A stretch of DNA of 21,952 nucleotides from Prevotellaceae bacterium UBA1716 (GTDB taxonomy: Bacteria > Bacteroidota > Bacteroidia > Bacteroidales > Bacteroidaceae), in NCBI GenBank assembly GCA_002317225.1, contig DCIW01000150.1:1-21952 (forward strand), written 5' to 3'. Within the stretch, counting starts at the first letter, position 1. Each line of letters opens with the position of its first letter. Shown one piece after another: positions 8,601 through 16,347 of the stretch. The notes beneath the pieces were generated by a model. It was not told the DNA's origin. It saw only the letters and a program-made list of their open reading frames with translations, and did not search any database. The position numbers and the translations under genes are program-made.

Positions 8601-8633
8601 AGGAAAGTTTTCGCCCCGTCGTTATTCTTTCCT
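8601..8633 (+). other. Stem-loop just downstream of tig
   Basis: AGGAAAG (8601-8607) is perfectly complementary to CTTTCCT (8627-8633) around a 19-base loop with a C/G-rich centre. It is followed by TTTAGA only, a poor T tract. It precedes the main terminator at 8650-8690 and may be an mRNA 3'-end stabiliser or an accessory hairpin. Confidence 0.5.
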
Positions 8634-8649
8634 TTAGATAGGTTTAAAC

Positions 8650-8690
8650 AAAAAAGTGGTGAGGATATTTTGTTCTTGCCACTTTTTTTT
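8650..8690 (+). terminator. Rho-independent terminator between tig and clpP
   Basis: GTGG (8656-8659) pairs with CCAC (8679-8682), extended inward by pairs and wobbles to about ten base pairs and outward by the A run 8650-8655 against the T run 8683-8690. Eight T follow directly. A-run and T-run symmetry means it could also act on the other strand, but no gene there needs it. The loop contains the -33 element of the clpP promoter. Confidence 0.85.
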
Positions 8691-8700
8691 CATAACTTTG
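8669..8700 (+). promoter_or_regulatory. Promoter for clpP, overlapping the tig terminator
   Basis: TTTG (8669-8672), 20 bases, TAACTTTG (8693-8700): an exact match to both boxes of the Bacteroidetes consensus. The -33 box is in the loop of the terminator hairpin and the spacer is its 3' arm and T tract. The predicted start is near 8705, where the stem TCGATT (8704-8709) / AATCGA (8719-8724) begins. The remaining leader to the ATG at 8753 is AT-rich. Confidence 0.8.
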
Positions 8701-8752
8701 TCGTCGATTTCAAAAATGAATCGATTAATAAGATAATAAAAACATAATAGTT

Positions 8753-9454
8753 ATGATGATGAATGATTTTCAAAAGTATGCTACAAAGCATCTCGGTATG
8801 AACAGTATGGTTCTTGATGACGTTATTAAGGCACAGAACAACAGTATGGCGGCAGTAAATGCTCAGGCTGGATATCTCAACCCTTATATCCTTGAAGAAC
8901 GTCAGTTGAACGTAACACAGTTGGATGTGTTCTCTCGCCTTATGATGGACCGAATCATTTTCTTGGGAACAGAAGTCAATGACTATACAGCAAACGTACT
9001 TCAGGCTCAAATGCTTTATCTTGATAGCGTAGATTCGGGAAAGGACATCTCGATTTATTTGAATTCTCCAGGTGGTTCAGTATATGCAGGTCTCGGTATC
9101 TATGACACTATGCAGTTTATCAACTCCGATGTCCAGACCATCTGTACTGGTATGGCAGCATCGATGGCTGCGGTTCTTCTTGTTGCAGGTAAGGAAGGTA
9201 AGCGTTCTGCTCTTCCTCACAGCCGCATCATGATTCACCAACCTATGGGAGGAGCCCAAGGTCAGGCAAGTGATATCGAAATCACAGCCCGTGAAATCCA
9301 AAAGTTGAAGAAGGAACTTTACACAATTATTTCCGACCACTCACATCAACCATTCGACAAGGTTTGGGCAGACAGCGACCGCGATTATTGGATGACTGCT
9401 GAAGAGGCTAAGGAATACGGAATGATAGACGAGGTTCTTATCCGAAAGAAGTAA
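8753..9454 (+). CDS. clpP: ATP-dependent Clp protease proteolytic subunit
   Basis: The serine-protease barrel that degrades substrates unfolded by ClpX (and ClpC/ClpA where present). The catalytic triad is complete: Ser137 in TGMAASMA, His162 in MIHQPMGG, and Asp211 in DRDYWM. The preceding oxyanion-loop segment SPGGSVYAGLGIYDTMQ is typical. At 233 residues it is longer than E. coli ClpP because of an N-terminal extension of about 30-40 residues before the conserved LEERQLN / IIFLGTEVND region; part of this may be a processed propeptide. Three consecutive ATG codons open the frame, so the start could be 8753, 8756 or 8759. It is followed by clpX after a 107-base gap holding a long hairpin. 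Confidence 0.96.
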   Translation: MMMNDFQKYATKHLGMNSMVLDDVIKAQNNSMAAVNAQAGYLNPYILEERQLNVTQLDVFSRLMMDRIIFLGTEVNDYTANVLQAQMLYLDSVDSGKDISIYLNSPGGSVYAGLGIYDTMQFINSDVQTICTGMAASMAAVLLVAGKEGKRSALPHSRIMIHQPMGGAQGQASDIEITAREIQKLKKELYTIISDHSHQPFDKVWADSDRDYWMTAEEAKEYGMIDEVLIRKK

Positions 9455-9472
9455 ATTTATGATTCTTCTCTG

Positions 9473-9523
9473 CACCATTTGCCATTGGGATGATTGAAAA
9501 AGTTGTCCGAATGGGAAATGGTG
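9473..9523 (+). other. 51-base near-perfect hairpin in the clpP-clpX gap
   Basis: The stem starts with CACCATTT (9473-9480) against AAATGGTG (9516-9523), continues as CCATT (9482-9486) against AATGG (9510-9514), then GGATGATT (9488-9495) against AGTTGTCC (9501-9508), closing a GAAAA loop (9496-9500). That makes 23 positions with 18 Watson-Crick pairs, three G-T wobbles and two G/G mismatches. No T tract follows, so it does not look like an intrinsic terminator. It lies 18 bases after the clpP stop and 38 before clpX. Confidence 0.7.
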
Positions 9524-9561
9524 ATTTGATGATTATAAATAATTAATTGTTTAAGATATAA

Positions 9562-10788
9562 ATGGTTTCAAAAATAAAGAAATGTTCCTTTTGCGGACGT
9601 CGGGATAACGAAGTTCGCTTTTTGATAAGCGGATTGGATGGATTTATCTGTGACGAATGTGCAGAGTCGGCTCATGAGATTGTTAAGGAAAACACTCATT
9701 TCCAGCAGACTGAAAAGATCAAGGACTTGCCAAAGCCGAAGGACATAAAGGATTTTCTTGATAAATATGTAATAGGTCAGGACGATGCAAAGATGGCATT
9801 GTCTGTGGCAGTATATAATCATTACAAGCGATTGAATAATCCGGGGGCGGATGATGAAGTTGAACTTGAAAAGTCAAATATCATCATGGTCGGTTCTACC
9901 GGTACGGGAAAGACACTGCTTGCCAAGACAATTGCAAAAATGCTCGTGGTGCCTTTCACTATAGTTGATGCAACAGTATTGACCGAAGCTGGTTATGTTG
10001 GTGAAGATGTTGAAAGCATTCTATCACGACTACTTCAAGAATGTGACTACGATCCACAGAAGGCAGAGCGAGGAATTGTTTTCATCGACGAGATCGATAA
10101 AATTGCTCGTAAGTCGGACAATCCTTCAATCACTCGCGACGTGTCGGGTGAAGGTGTCCAGCAGGGACTTCTCAAGCTACTCGAAGGTTCTGTAATAAAT
10201 GTACCTCCATACGGAGGAAGAAAACATCCTGAACAGAAATTTATCCAGGTTAACACAAAGAATATCCTCTTCATTTGTGGTGGAGCCTTCGATGGAATAG
10301 AGAGAAAGATTGCTCAACGACTGAATACACATGTAGTTGGATTTGATGCAGCCAGAAATGTCGCAAAGATTGACAAGTCAAATCTTATGCAATATATTGC
10401 TCCAATGGACTTGAAGTCTTTCGGCCTTATTCCTGAAATTATAGGTCGTTTGCCAATCCTTACTCATCTTGTTCCGCTCGATAGGTCGGCCCTAAGGCAA
10501 ATCCTTACAGAACCTAAGAACTCTATTATCAAGCAATATATAAAGATGTTTGAACTTGATGGAGTCACTCTCACGTTCGATGATGATGTTTTGGACTATG
10601 TAGTTGATAAGGCTGTTGAATTTCAACTAGGTGCTCGCGGACTTCGTTCACTTGTTGAGATGATAATGATGACACCTATGTTTGAGATACCTTCAAGGAA
10701 AATAAAAAAGTATGCCGTAACGCTCGATTTTGCCAAACAACAGGTGGAAAAGGCAAATATGGGCGTTTTAATGCAGCAAAATATTTAA
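9562..10788 (+). CDS. clpX: ATP-dependent Clp protease ATP-binding subunit ClpX
   Basis: A AAA+ unfoldase that recognises tagged proteins, including ssrA-tagged ones, and threads them into ClpP. The N-terminal zinc-binding domain has Cys8-x2-Cys11 and Cys30-x2-Cys33. The AAA+ module shows Walker A GSTGTGKT (residues 111-118), pore loop GYVGED, and Walker B FIDEIDK (Asp176, Glu177). The region VVGFDAARN corresponds to the IGF-type loop that docks on ClpP. Sensor 2 and the lid helices contain GARGLRSLVE. The 408 residues fit Bacteroidetes ClpX. No separate promoter is recognisable in the gap after clpP, so it is probably co-transcribed through the hairpin. A weak AT-only hairpin (AAATTTT 10787-10793 / AAAATTT 10805-10811) begins at its stop codon. 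Confidence 0.97.
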   Translation: MVSKIKKCSFCGRRDNEVRFLISGLDGFICDECAESAHEIVKENTHFQQTEKIKDLPKPKDIKDFLDKYVIGQDDAKMALSVAVYNHYKRLNNPGADDEVELEKSNIIMVGSTGTGKTLLAKTIAKMLVVPFTIVDATVLTEAGYVGEDVESILSRLLQECDYDPQKAERGIVFIDEIDKIARKSDNPSITRDVSGEGVQQGLLKLLEGSVINVPPYGGRKHPEQKFIQVNTKNILFICGGAFDGIERKIAQRLNTHVVGFDAARNVAKIDKSNLMQYIAPMDLKSFGLIPEIIGRLPILTHLVPLDRSALRQILTEPKNSIIKQYIKMFELDGVTLTFDDDVLDYVVDKAVEFQLGARGLRSLVEMIMMTPMFEIPSRKIKKYAVTLDFAKQQVEKANMGVLMQQNI

Positions 10789-10824
10789 ATTTTCTTGTAT
10801 TTGTAAAATTTTCCTCGGTTTTTC

Positions 10825-10855
10825 TTTGAAAAGTCAAATTCGATAATTAACTTTG
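10825..10855 (+). promoter_or_regulatory. Promoter for recQ with a dyad at the -33 box
   Basis: TTTG (10825-10828), exactly 19 bases, TAACTTTG (10848-10855): a full consensus match. TTTGA (10825-10829) and TCAAA (10834-10838) form a perfect 5-base dyad around AAAG, overlapping the -33 box; this could be an operator or chance. The predicted start is near 10861, giving a leader of about 30 bases before the ATG at 10892. Confidence 0.8.
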
Positions 10856-10891
10856 TATAAAGATTCGGATTTAACCTACTATGGCAATCTC

Positions 10892-13069
10892 ATGGAAAAA
10901 CAAACAACACTTCTCGACTCACTGAAATATTATTTCGGCTTTGACACATTCAAGGGCGACCAAGAAGCCATTATTCAGAATGTGTTGGAGGGTAATGATA
11001 CCTTTGTTCTCATGCCTACTGGCGGAGGAAAATCATTGTGTTATCAGTTGCCTGCGCTCTTGATGGATGGTTGTGCCATTGTGATTAGCCCGCTTATAGC
11101 CTTGATGAAAAACCAAGTGGATGCAATCAAGCATATAAGCGAAGAGGATAGTGTAGCGCATTTTATCAATTCAAGCCTTACAAAGGCAAGTATAGAACAG
11201 GTCAAGTCGGATATTGTACAGGGAAAGACGAAGCTCCTTTATGTCGCTCCAGAATCTTTGACGAAGGAAGAGTATGTTCAGTTCCTCAAGTCCGTCAAGA
11301 TTTCCTTCTATGCTATAGACGAAGCACACTGTATCTCTGAGTGGGGGCATGATTTCCGCCCGGAATACAGGCGAATTCGCCCGATAATCAATCAGATAGG
11401 TCGAGTACCTATCATAGCACTTACTGCGACTGCAACCGATAAGGTACGTACTGATATAAAGAAAAGTCTTGGCATATCAAAGGCGTTAGAGTTCAAATCA
11501 TCCTTCAACCGTGCCAATCTCTACTACGAAGTTCGCCCAAAGACGAAAGACGTGGACAAGGACATCATCAAGTTCATTAAGGCGAATTCGGGAAAGAGTG
11601 GAATCATCTACTGCCTTGCTCGCAAGAAGGTAGAGGAACTTGCTGAAGTATTGAAAGCCAATGATATTAAAGCATCTGCATATCATGCGGGAATGGAAAC
11701 ACAAGTTCGCTCGGATACTCAGGATGATTTCCTGATGGAACGCATAGATGTAATTGTCGCAACAATTGCTTTTGGAATGGGAATTGACAAACCTGATGTT
11801 CGTTTTGTGATTCATTATGACATCCCTAAATCGCTCGAAGGCTACTATCAGGAAACAGGTAGGGCTGGACGTGATGGAGGCGAAGGCAAGTGCGTCGCAT
11901 TCTATTCGCAGAAGGATCTTCAGAAACTTGAAAAGTTTATGGAAGGAAAGCCTGTTGCTGAACAGGACATAGGTCGTCAACTCCTCAAGGAAACTGCCAC
12001 CTATTGTGAGTCGAGCGTATGCCGTCGTAAGTTGATATTGCACTATTTCGGAGAAGAATATCCTGAGGATAATTGTGGAAATTGTGATAATTGTTTGCAT
12101 CCTAAAAAACGTGTGGAAGCAAAAGATAACTTACAGTTAGCCTTAAAGGCTATTGTCGACTTGAAGGAAAATTTCAAGGTCGACTACATAATTGATTATT
12201 TGCGAGGTGAAGAGACAGAAAGCATCACTGCCCATAAGCACGATGATAACGAAGACTTTGGAGCGGGTGCTGATGTTGAGGAAAAGCTTTGGGGTGCCAT
12301 TATTAACCAGGCATCTATTGCAGGATATATAGAAAAGGACGTGGAGAACTACGGACTTCTCAAGATTACAAAGGCGGGAAAGAAATTCCTGAAGAAACCG
12401 GTTTCGTTCATGGTTACCGAAGACAACGACTTTGATGATGACTATGACGATACTTCAGATGGTTCTGGAACAGGAGTTGCCGACGAAGAACTCTACAGCA
12501 TCCTTATGGACCTCCGTAAGAAAGAGTCGCGCAAGTACAATGTGCCGCCATATGTCGTGTTCCAGGACAACTCGATAGAGGCGATGTCAACACTTTACCC
12601 AATCACTCTTGATGAGATGCAGAACATACCTGGAGTCGGTGCGGGCAAGGCGAAGCGATATGGCAAAGTATTCTGCGATGTCATTAAACGATATTGTGAA
12701 GAGAAGGAGGTTGTGCGCCCTACAGACATGAGAGTTCGTACAGTTGCCAACAAGTCTAAGGCGAAGGTCAATATAATCCAAAACATCGACCGTCAGATTG
12801 ATCTCGAGGAAGTGGCACGAATTAATGCCCTCGAACTTGATGAATTGCTTGACGAACTTGATGCAATTGTATATTCTGGAACTCGTATCAACATCGACTA
12901 CTTTATTTACGAAGTGCTTGATGAAGATTGTGTGGACGAAATCTTCGACTACTTCCGTTCTGCTGAGACAGACGATATAGATAAGGCCGTCCGTGCACTC
13001 GATGGTGAATATTCCGAAGAGGAAATCAGGCTTGTCCGTATCAAGTTCATCAGCGAATTAGCGAACTAA
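10892..13069 (+). CDS. recQ: ATP-dependent DNA helicase RecQ
   Basis: A 3'-5' DNA helicase of recombination and replication-fork repair, 725 residues. Visible in order: the aromatic-glutamine motif (FGFDTFKGDQ, Gln24), Walker A PTGGGKS (Lys47), DEAH (143-146) followed by CISEWGHDFRPEYR, motif VI QETGRAGRDG, the zinc site Cys377, Cys395, Cys398, Cys401, the winged-helix RQC region, and an HRDC domain (about 530-600, SIEAMSTLYPIT...IPGVGAGKAKRYG). Unlike E. coli RecQ it carries about 110 further residues after HRDC, ending in a helical, acidic segment. A Walker-domain-proximal TTG at 10853 is in frame but lies inside the promoter -7 box, so ATG 10892 is the start. It follows clpX but has its own promoter. 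Confidence 0.96.
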   Translation: MEKQTTLLDSLKYYFGFDTFKGDQEAIIQNVLEGNDTFVLMPTGGGKSLCYQLPALLMDGCAIVISPLIALMKNQVDAIKHISEEDSVAHFINSSLTKASIEQVKSDIVQGKTKLLYVAPESLTKEEYVQFLKSVKISFYAIDEAHCISEWGHDFRPEYRRIRPIINQIGRVPIIALTATATDKVRTDIKKSLGISKALEFKSSFNRANLYYEVRPKTKDVDKDIIKFIKANSGKSGIIYCLARKKVEELAEVLKANDIKASAYHAGMETQVRSDTQDDFLMERIDVIVATIAFGMGIDKPDVRFVIHYDIPKSLEGYYQETGRAGRDGGEGKCVAFYSQKDLQKLEKFMEGKPVAEQDIGRQLLKETATYCESSVCRRKLILHYFGEEYPEDNCGNCDNCLHPKKRVEAKDNLQLALKAIVDLKENFKVDYIIDYLRGEETESITAHKHDDNEDFGAGADVEEKLWGAIINQASIAGYIEKDVENYGLLKITKAGKKFLKKPVSFMVTEDNDFDDDYDDTSDGSGTGVADEELYSILMDLRKKESRKYNVPPYVVFQDNSIEAMSTLYPITLDEMQNIPGVGAGKAKRYGKVFCDVIKRYCEEKEVVRPTDMRVRTVANKSKAKVNIIQNIDRQIDLEEVARINALELDELLDELDAIVYSGTRINIDYFIYEVLDEDCVDEIFDYFRSAETDDIDKAVRALDGEYSEEEIRLVRIKFISELAN

Positions 13070-13115
13070 GTGATGACAAATTCTAACTTTTACTATTACT
13101 AAAAGCAAAAACTTA

Positions 13116-13165
13116 TATTGCGTGCATTGGTATTTCGAAAATTATTCGTACCTTTGCACGCAATA
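13116..13165 (+). repeat. 17-base inverted repeat enclosing the guaB promoter (candidate operator pair)
   Basis: TATTGCGTGCATTGGTA (13116-13132) and TACCTTTGCACGCAATA (13149-13165) are reverse complements at 15 of 17 positions. The outer 11 bases are perfect, then two mismatches, then four more matches. The arm centres are 33 bases apart, about three helical turns. The left arm contains the -33 box and the right arm the -7 box and probable start site. In a transcript reading in from recQ it would form a strong hairpin with a 16-base loop, but no T tract follows. Confidence 0.7.
13126..13156 (+). promoter_or_regulatory. Promoter for guaB
   Basis: ATTG (13126-13129), 19 bases, TACCTTTG (13149-13156), with the extended form TCGTACCTTTGCA. 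The predicted start is near 13162, leaving a leader of only about 19 bases before the ATG at 13181. Both core boxes lie inside the arms of the inverted repeat 13116-13165, so a protein binding that repeat would block polymerase. Confidence 0.8.
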
Positions 13166-13180
13166 AAATTTAATCTGCAT

Positions 13181-14659
13181 ATGAGTAATTTTCTTGCTGA
13201 CAAGGTTGTCATGGAAGGTTTGACTTATGATGATGTGCTTCTTATCCCAGCATATTCTGAAGTCCTTCCACGTGAGGTAAGCCTCACAACAAAGTTTTCC
13301 CGTAACATTGAACTTAAGGTTCCATTTGCGACTGCCGCTATGGATACTGTTACCGAAGCGCCAATGGCAATTGCTATTGCGCGTGAAGGTGGTATTGGCG
13401 TTATCCACAAGAACATGAGCATCGAGGAACAGGCGCGTCAGGTTGCCATCGTGAAGAGAGCAGAGAATGGTATGATCTACGACCCTCTTACTATCATGCG
13501 TGGCAAGACCGTTAAGGATGCCCTTGAAATGATGTCAGAATATCATATCGGCGGTATTCCTGTGGTTGATAAGGACAACAAACTTGTAGGTATCGTTACT
13601 AATCGTGACCTCCGTTTCCAGACAGACCTCAGTCGTAAGATTGATGAGGTAATGACAAAGGATAATCTTGTCGTTACACATCAGCAGGCAGACCTTGAGA
13701 GTGCAAGTAAGATTCTCCTTGAGCACAAGATCGAAAAGCTCCCTGTAGTAGATGACGAGAATCGTCTTATCGGCCTTATCACTTACAAGGATATTACTAA
13801 GGCAAAGGACAAGCCAATGGCATGTAAAGATGCTAAAGGTCGTCTTCGTGTTGCTGCCGGTGTGGGTGTTACAGCAGATACTTTCCAGCGTATGGAGGCA
13901 CTTGTCAAGGCTGGAGTTGATGCTATCATTATCGATACAGCACATGGACATTCGAAGGGCGTAATCGAGAAGGTTCGCGAAGCAAAGCAGAATTTCCCTG
14001 AAGTGGACATAGTAGTAGGTAATATCGCAACAGGCCAGGCTGCCCTCGATCTCGTTGCCGCAGGTGCAGATGCTGTAAAGGTAGGTATAGGTCCTGGTTC
14101 AATCTGTACTACACGTGTAGTTGCTGGTGTAGGTGTTCCTCAACTTTCTGCAATTTACGATGTTGCGAAGGCACTTGAAGGCACAGGTGTGCCACTTATC
14201 GCCGATGGTGGTCTTCGTTATTCGGGTGACGTGGTCAAGGCACTTGCGGCTGGTGGCTATTCGGTTATGGTTGGTTCGCTGGTTGCTGGTACTGAAGAGG
14301 CTCCGGGTGAGACAATCCTCTTCAATGGACGTAAGTTCAAGAGTTATCGCGGTATGGGTTCGCTTGAGGCAATGGAAAAGGGATCTGCCGATCGTTATTT
14401 CCAGGGTGGTGTCAAGGAGGCAAAGAAACTTGTTCCAGAAGGCATCGCTGGACGTGTTCCTTACAAGGGTACAGTGCAGGAAGTCATCTATCAGCTCGTA
14501 GGTGGTCTTCGTTCTGGTATGGGTTATTGCGGAGCAAAGGACATCATCGATCTCCACAATGCTAAGTTCACACGAATCACCAATGCAGGTGTGCTTGAAA
14601 GCCATCCGCATGAGGTCATCATCACAAGTGAGGCTCCAAATTATAGCCGTCCACAGTAA
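13181..14659 (+). CDS. guaB: IMP dehydrogenase
   Basis: Oxidises IMP to XMP with NAD, the committed step of guanine-nucleotide synthesis. The 492 residues match the family. The barrel is interrupted by two CBS domains at roughly residues 95-215 (PLTIMRGKTVKDALEMM and HQQADLESASKILLEH), which in this family bind adenine and guanine nucleotides. The catalytic loop GIGPGSICTTRVVAG holds the nucleophile Cys309, and the flap region contains YRGMGSLEAM. In-frame upstream codons beginning with TTG at 13118 exist, but they overlap the promoter, and MSNFLADKVVMEGLTYDDVL is the normal IMPDH beginning. It has its own promoter, enclosed by an inverted repeat, and its own terminator, so it is probably monocistronic. 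Confidence 0.97.
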   Translation: MSNFLADKVVMEGLTYDDVLLIPAYSEVLPREVSLTTKFSRNIELKVPFATAAMDTVTEAPMAIAIAREGGIGVIHKNMSIEEQARQVAIVKRAENGMIYDPLTIMRGKTVKDALEMMSEYHIGGIPVVDKDNKLVGIVTNRDLRFQTDLSRKIDEVMTKDNLVVTHQQADLESASKILLEHKIEKLPVVDDENRLIGLITYKDITKAKDKPMACKDAKGRLRVAAGVGVTADTFQRMEALVKAGVDAIIIDTAHGHSKGVIEKVREAKQNFPEVDIVVGNIATGQAALDLVAAGADAVKVGIGPGSICTTRVVAGVGVPQLSAIYDVAKALEGTGVPLIADGGLRYSGDVVKALAAGGYSVMVGSLVAGTEEAPGETILFNGRKFKSYRGMGSLEAMEKGSADRYFQGGVKEAKKLVPEGIAGRVPYKGTVQEVIYQLVGGLRSGMGYCGAKDIIDLHNAKFTRITNAGVLESHPHEVIITSEAPNYSRPQ

Positions 14660-14708
14660 TCATTTGTTGCTGTCCGCGGTAATTAATTGTTAAATAAACA
14701 TTATAAAA

Positions 14709-14739
14709 GCGACTACCCGTTAAAAGGTGGTCGTTTTTT
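14709..14739 (+). terminator. Rho-independent terminator after guaB
   Basis: CGACTACC (14710-14717) pairs with GGTGGTCG (14726-14733), one T-G wobble, with an 8-base loop and six T (14734-14739). The A run before the stem also faces the T tract. It ends guaB transcription 50 bases after the stop and immediately precedes the promoter of the isomerase operon. Confidence 0.9.
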
Positions 14740-14752
14740 CGTTTATTTTTAT

Positions 14753-14760
14753 TAACTTTG
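14753..14760 (+). promoter_or_regulatory. Promoter -7 box for the isomerase/OstA operon
   Basis: TAACTTTG (14753-14760) matches the -7 consensus; no TTTG-like -33 box sits at the right distance, where the sequence is the terminator's 3' arm and T tract. The TAACTTTGT context is the same as at clpP and recQ. The predicted start is near 14766. The leader of about 90 bases begins with a perfect stem-loop, TTATGC (14768-14773) / GCATAA (14779-14784), and has a second, GCAGG (14788-14792) / CCTGC (14813-14817). Confidence 0.6.
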
Positions 14761-14856
14761 TGCCCGATTATGCAATAAGCATAATAAGCAGGCTAAAAAC
14801 AACTATTGTATACCTGCCAATTAGTCGGAAACATTGAATAAAAATTAAAAATAGAT

Positions 14857-16269
14857 ATGAAAAAGTTTACATTACTTGTTGCAGGCATTTTCTGTGGATT
14901 GACATCAATGGCACAGACCGATCCTGTTATCATGAAGATCAATGGTCAGAACATCACTCGTGGCGAATTCGAATATTCTTTCAATAAGAATAATTCGGAA
15001 GGTGTTCTTGACAAGAAGACGGTAAAGGAATACGTTCCACTTTTTGTTGATTTCAAACTCAAGGTTGAAGCAGCAAAAGACGCAAAGATTGACACTCTCA
15101 CGAGCATTCGCAAAGAACTTCGAGGTTACAAGGAACAGATGATTCTTCCTGAACTCGTTGACTCCACATTCATTGAGCGAGAGGCACGCAAGACTTACGA
15201 AAACACTGCGGCTCGCTTTGCAGGTGAGGATATTCTCAATGCGGCACATATCCTTGTTCTTATGCGCCAGACAGCAACAGAAGCACAACAGTTAGCAGCA
15301 AAGGCTCGTATAGACAGCATCTACGACGTACTCAAGGGCGGAGCTGATTTCGCAACTGTTGCAAAGGAATGTAGTGACGATAAAGGTTCTGCTGCTCGTG
15401 GTGGCGAACTCGGTGAATTCGGCAAGGGAATGATGATTCCTGACTTCGAGAATGCTGCATACGCGCTTAAGGAAGGAGAGATGTCTGCTCCATTCAAGAC
15501 GACTGCGGGTTGGCACATCGTTCTTCTCCATAATCGTCATCAGTTTGAGCCTTACGAGTTCCATCGCGACAATATTTACAAGTTCCTTGAGCAGCGCGGT
15601 ATCAAGGAAGCATCTGCAAACGCATATATAGACTCTCTTGCGACCCTCAACAACGTTTCTCGTGATGAGATGGTAGACAAACTTCATGACGAAATCGTGT
15701 CAAAGGACCCAGAACTCAAGAACCTTGCTCAGGAATATTATGATGGTACCCTTATGTACGAACTCGTAAATACCAACGTGTGGACTAAGGCGCAGAATGA
15801 CGAAGAAGGTCAAGCTGCATACTTCAAAGCACACCAAAAGGACTATACATGGGATGAGCCTCGTTTCTGTGGTATCGTGATTCATGCAAAAGATAATGCG
15901 ACAATAAAGTCTGCAAAGAAGATGCTCAAGGGTGTTGCTGAACCAGATTGGGCTAAGACACTTACAACTGCTTTCAACAACGACTCTGTTAAACTGGTTC
16001 GCATTGAGCGTGGGATATTCAAGAAGGGTGATAACAAGAATGTGGATGCATTAGTGTTCAAGTCGGGCGAAGTCAAACCTATGAAGGATTTCCCAGAGAC
16101 AGACGTTTTTGGCAAGAATGCAAAGAAACCACGTACATATAAGGATGTGAAAGGCCAGGTCACAACAGACTTCCAGAATGCGGAAGAGAAGAAGTGGGTG
16201 GAAGAACTCCGTGCAAAGTATCCGGTTGAAATTTACGATAATGTCGTTGATACGGTTAACAACCACTAA
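14857..16269 (+). CDS. Periplasmic peptidylprolyl isomerase, PpiC/parvulin type
   Basis: A 470-residue exported protein: a Lys-Lys start, hydrophobic core and cleavage site near SMAQT. An N-terminal helical chaperone-like segment (about 20-125) is followed by a well-preserved parvulin domain at about 128-228: AAHILVLM (His131), the GGELGEFGKGMMIPDFE core (from residue 182) and GWHIVLLHNRH (Trp219). The C-terminal part (about 300-460) may contain a second, degenerate parvulin-like domain. The likely role is folding of outer-membrane proteins, alongside the SurA-like gene that starts 78 bases later. It is first in an envelope operon whose order (two isomerases, OstA-like, mutL) is typical of Bacteroidales. 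Substrates cannot be read from the sequence. Confidence 0.92.
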   Translation: MKKFTLLVAGIFCGLTSMAQTDPVIMKINGQNITRGEFEYSFNKNNSEGVLDKKTVKEYVPLFVDFKLKVEAAKDAKIDTLTSIRKELRGYKEQMILPELVDSTFIEREARKTYENTAARFAGEDILNAAHILVLMRQTATEAQQLAAKARIDSIYDVLKGGADFATVAKECSDDKGSAARGGELGEFGKGMMIPDFENAAYALKEGEMSAPFKTTAGWHIVLLHNRHQFEPYEFHRDNIYKFLEQRGIKEASANAYIDSLATLNNVSRDEMVDKLHDEIVSKDPELKNLAQEYYDGTLMYELVNTNVWTKAQNDEEGQAAYFKAHQKDYTWDEPRFCGIVIHAKDNATIKSAKKMLKGVAEPDWAKTLTTAFNNDSVKLVRIERGIFKKGDNKNVDALVFKSGEVKPMKDFPETDVFGKNAKKPRTYKDVKGQVTTDFQNAEEKKWVEELRAKYPVEIYDNVVDTVNNH

Positions 16270-16347
16270 CCAACTGTTGTGAAATTCATAAACACAAGTT
16301 GGACATCGTTACTTATAAATATACTTATAATTGAAATATCACAAAAT

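Noticed and set aside
10787..10811. Terminator at the end of clpX
   Set aside because: The 7-base stem AAATTTT/AAAATTT is entirely A/T and the T-rich stretch starts several bases later. Termination here is possible but not supportable.
10853..10891. In-frame upstream TTG start for recQ
   Set aside because: The TTG is inside the -7 box TAACTTTG, so it would not be in the transcript from that promoter.
13118..13180. In-frame upstream TTG start for guaB
   Set aside because: It would begin in the left arm of the inverted repeat and run through the promoter. ATG 13181 gives the normal IMPDH N terminus.
16279..16347. GTG start for the SurA-like protein
   Set aside because: It would place 23 extra residues before a complete standard signal peptide that begins at ATG 16348.
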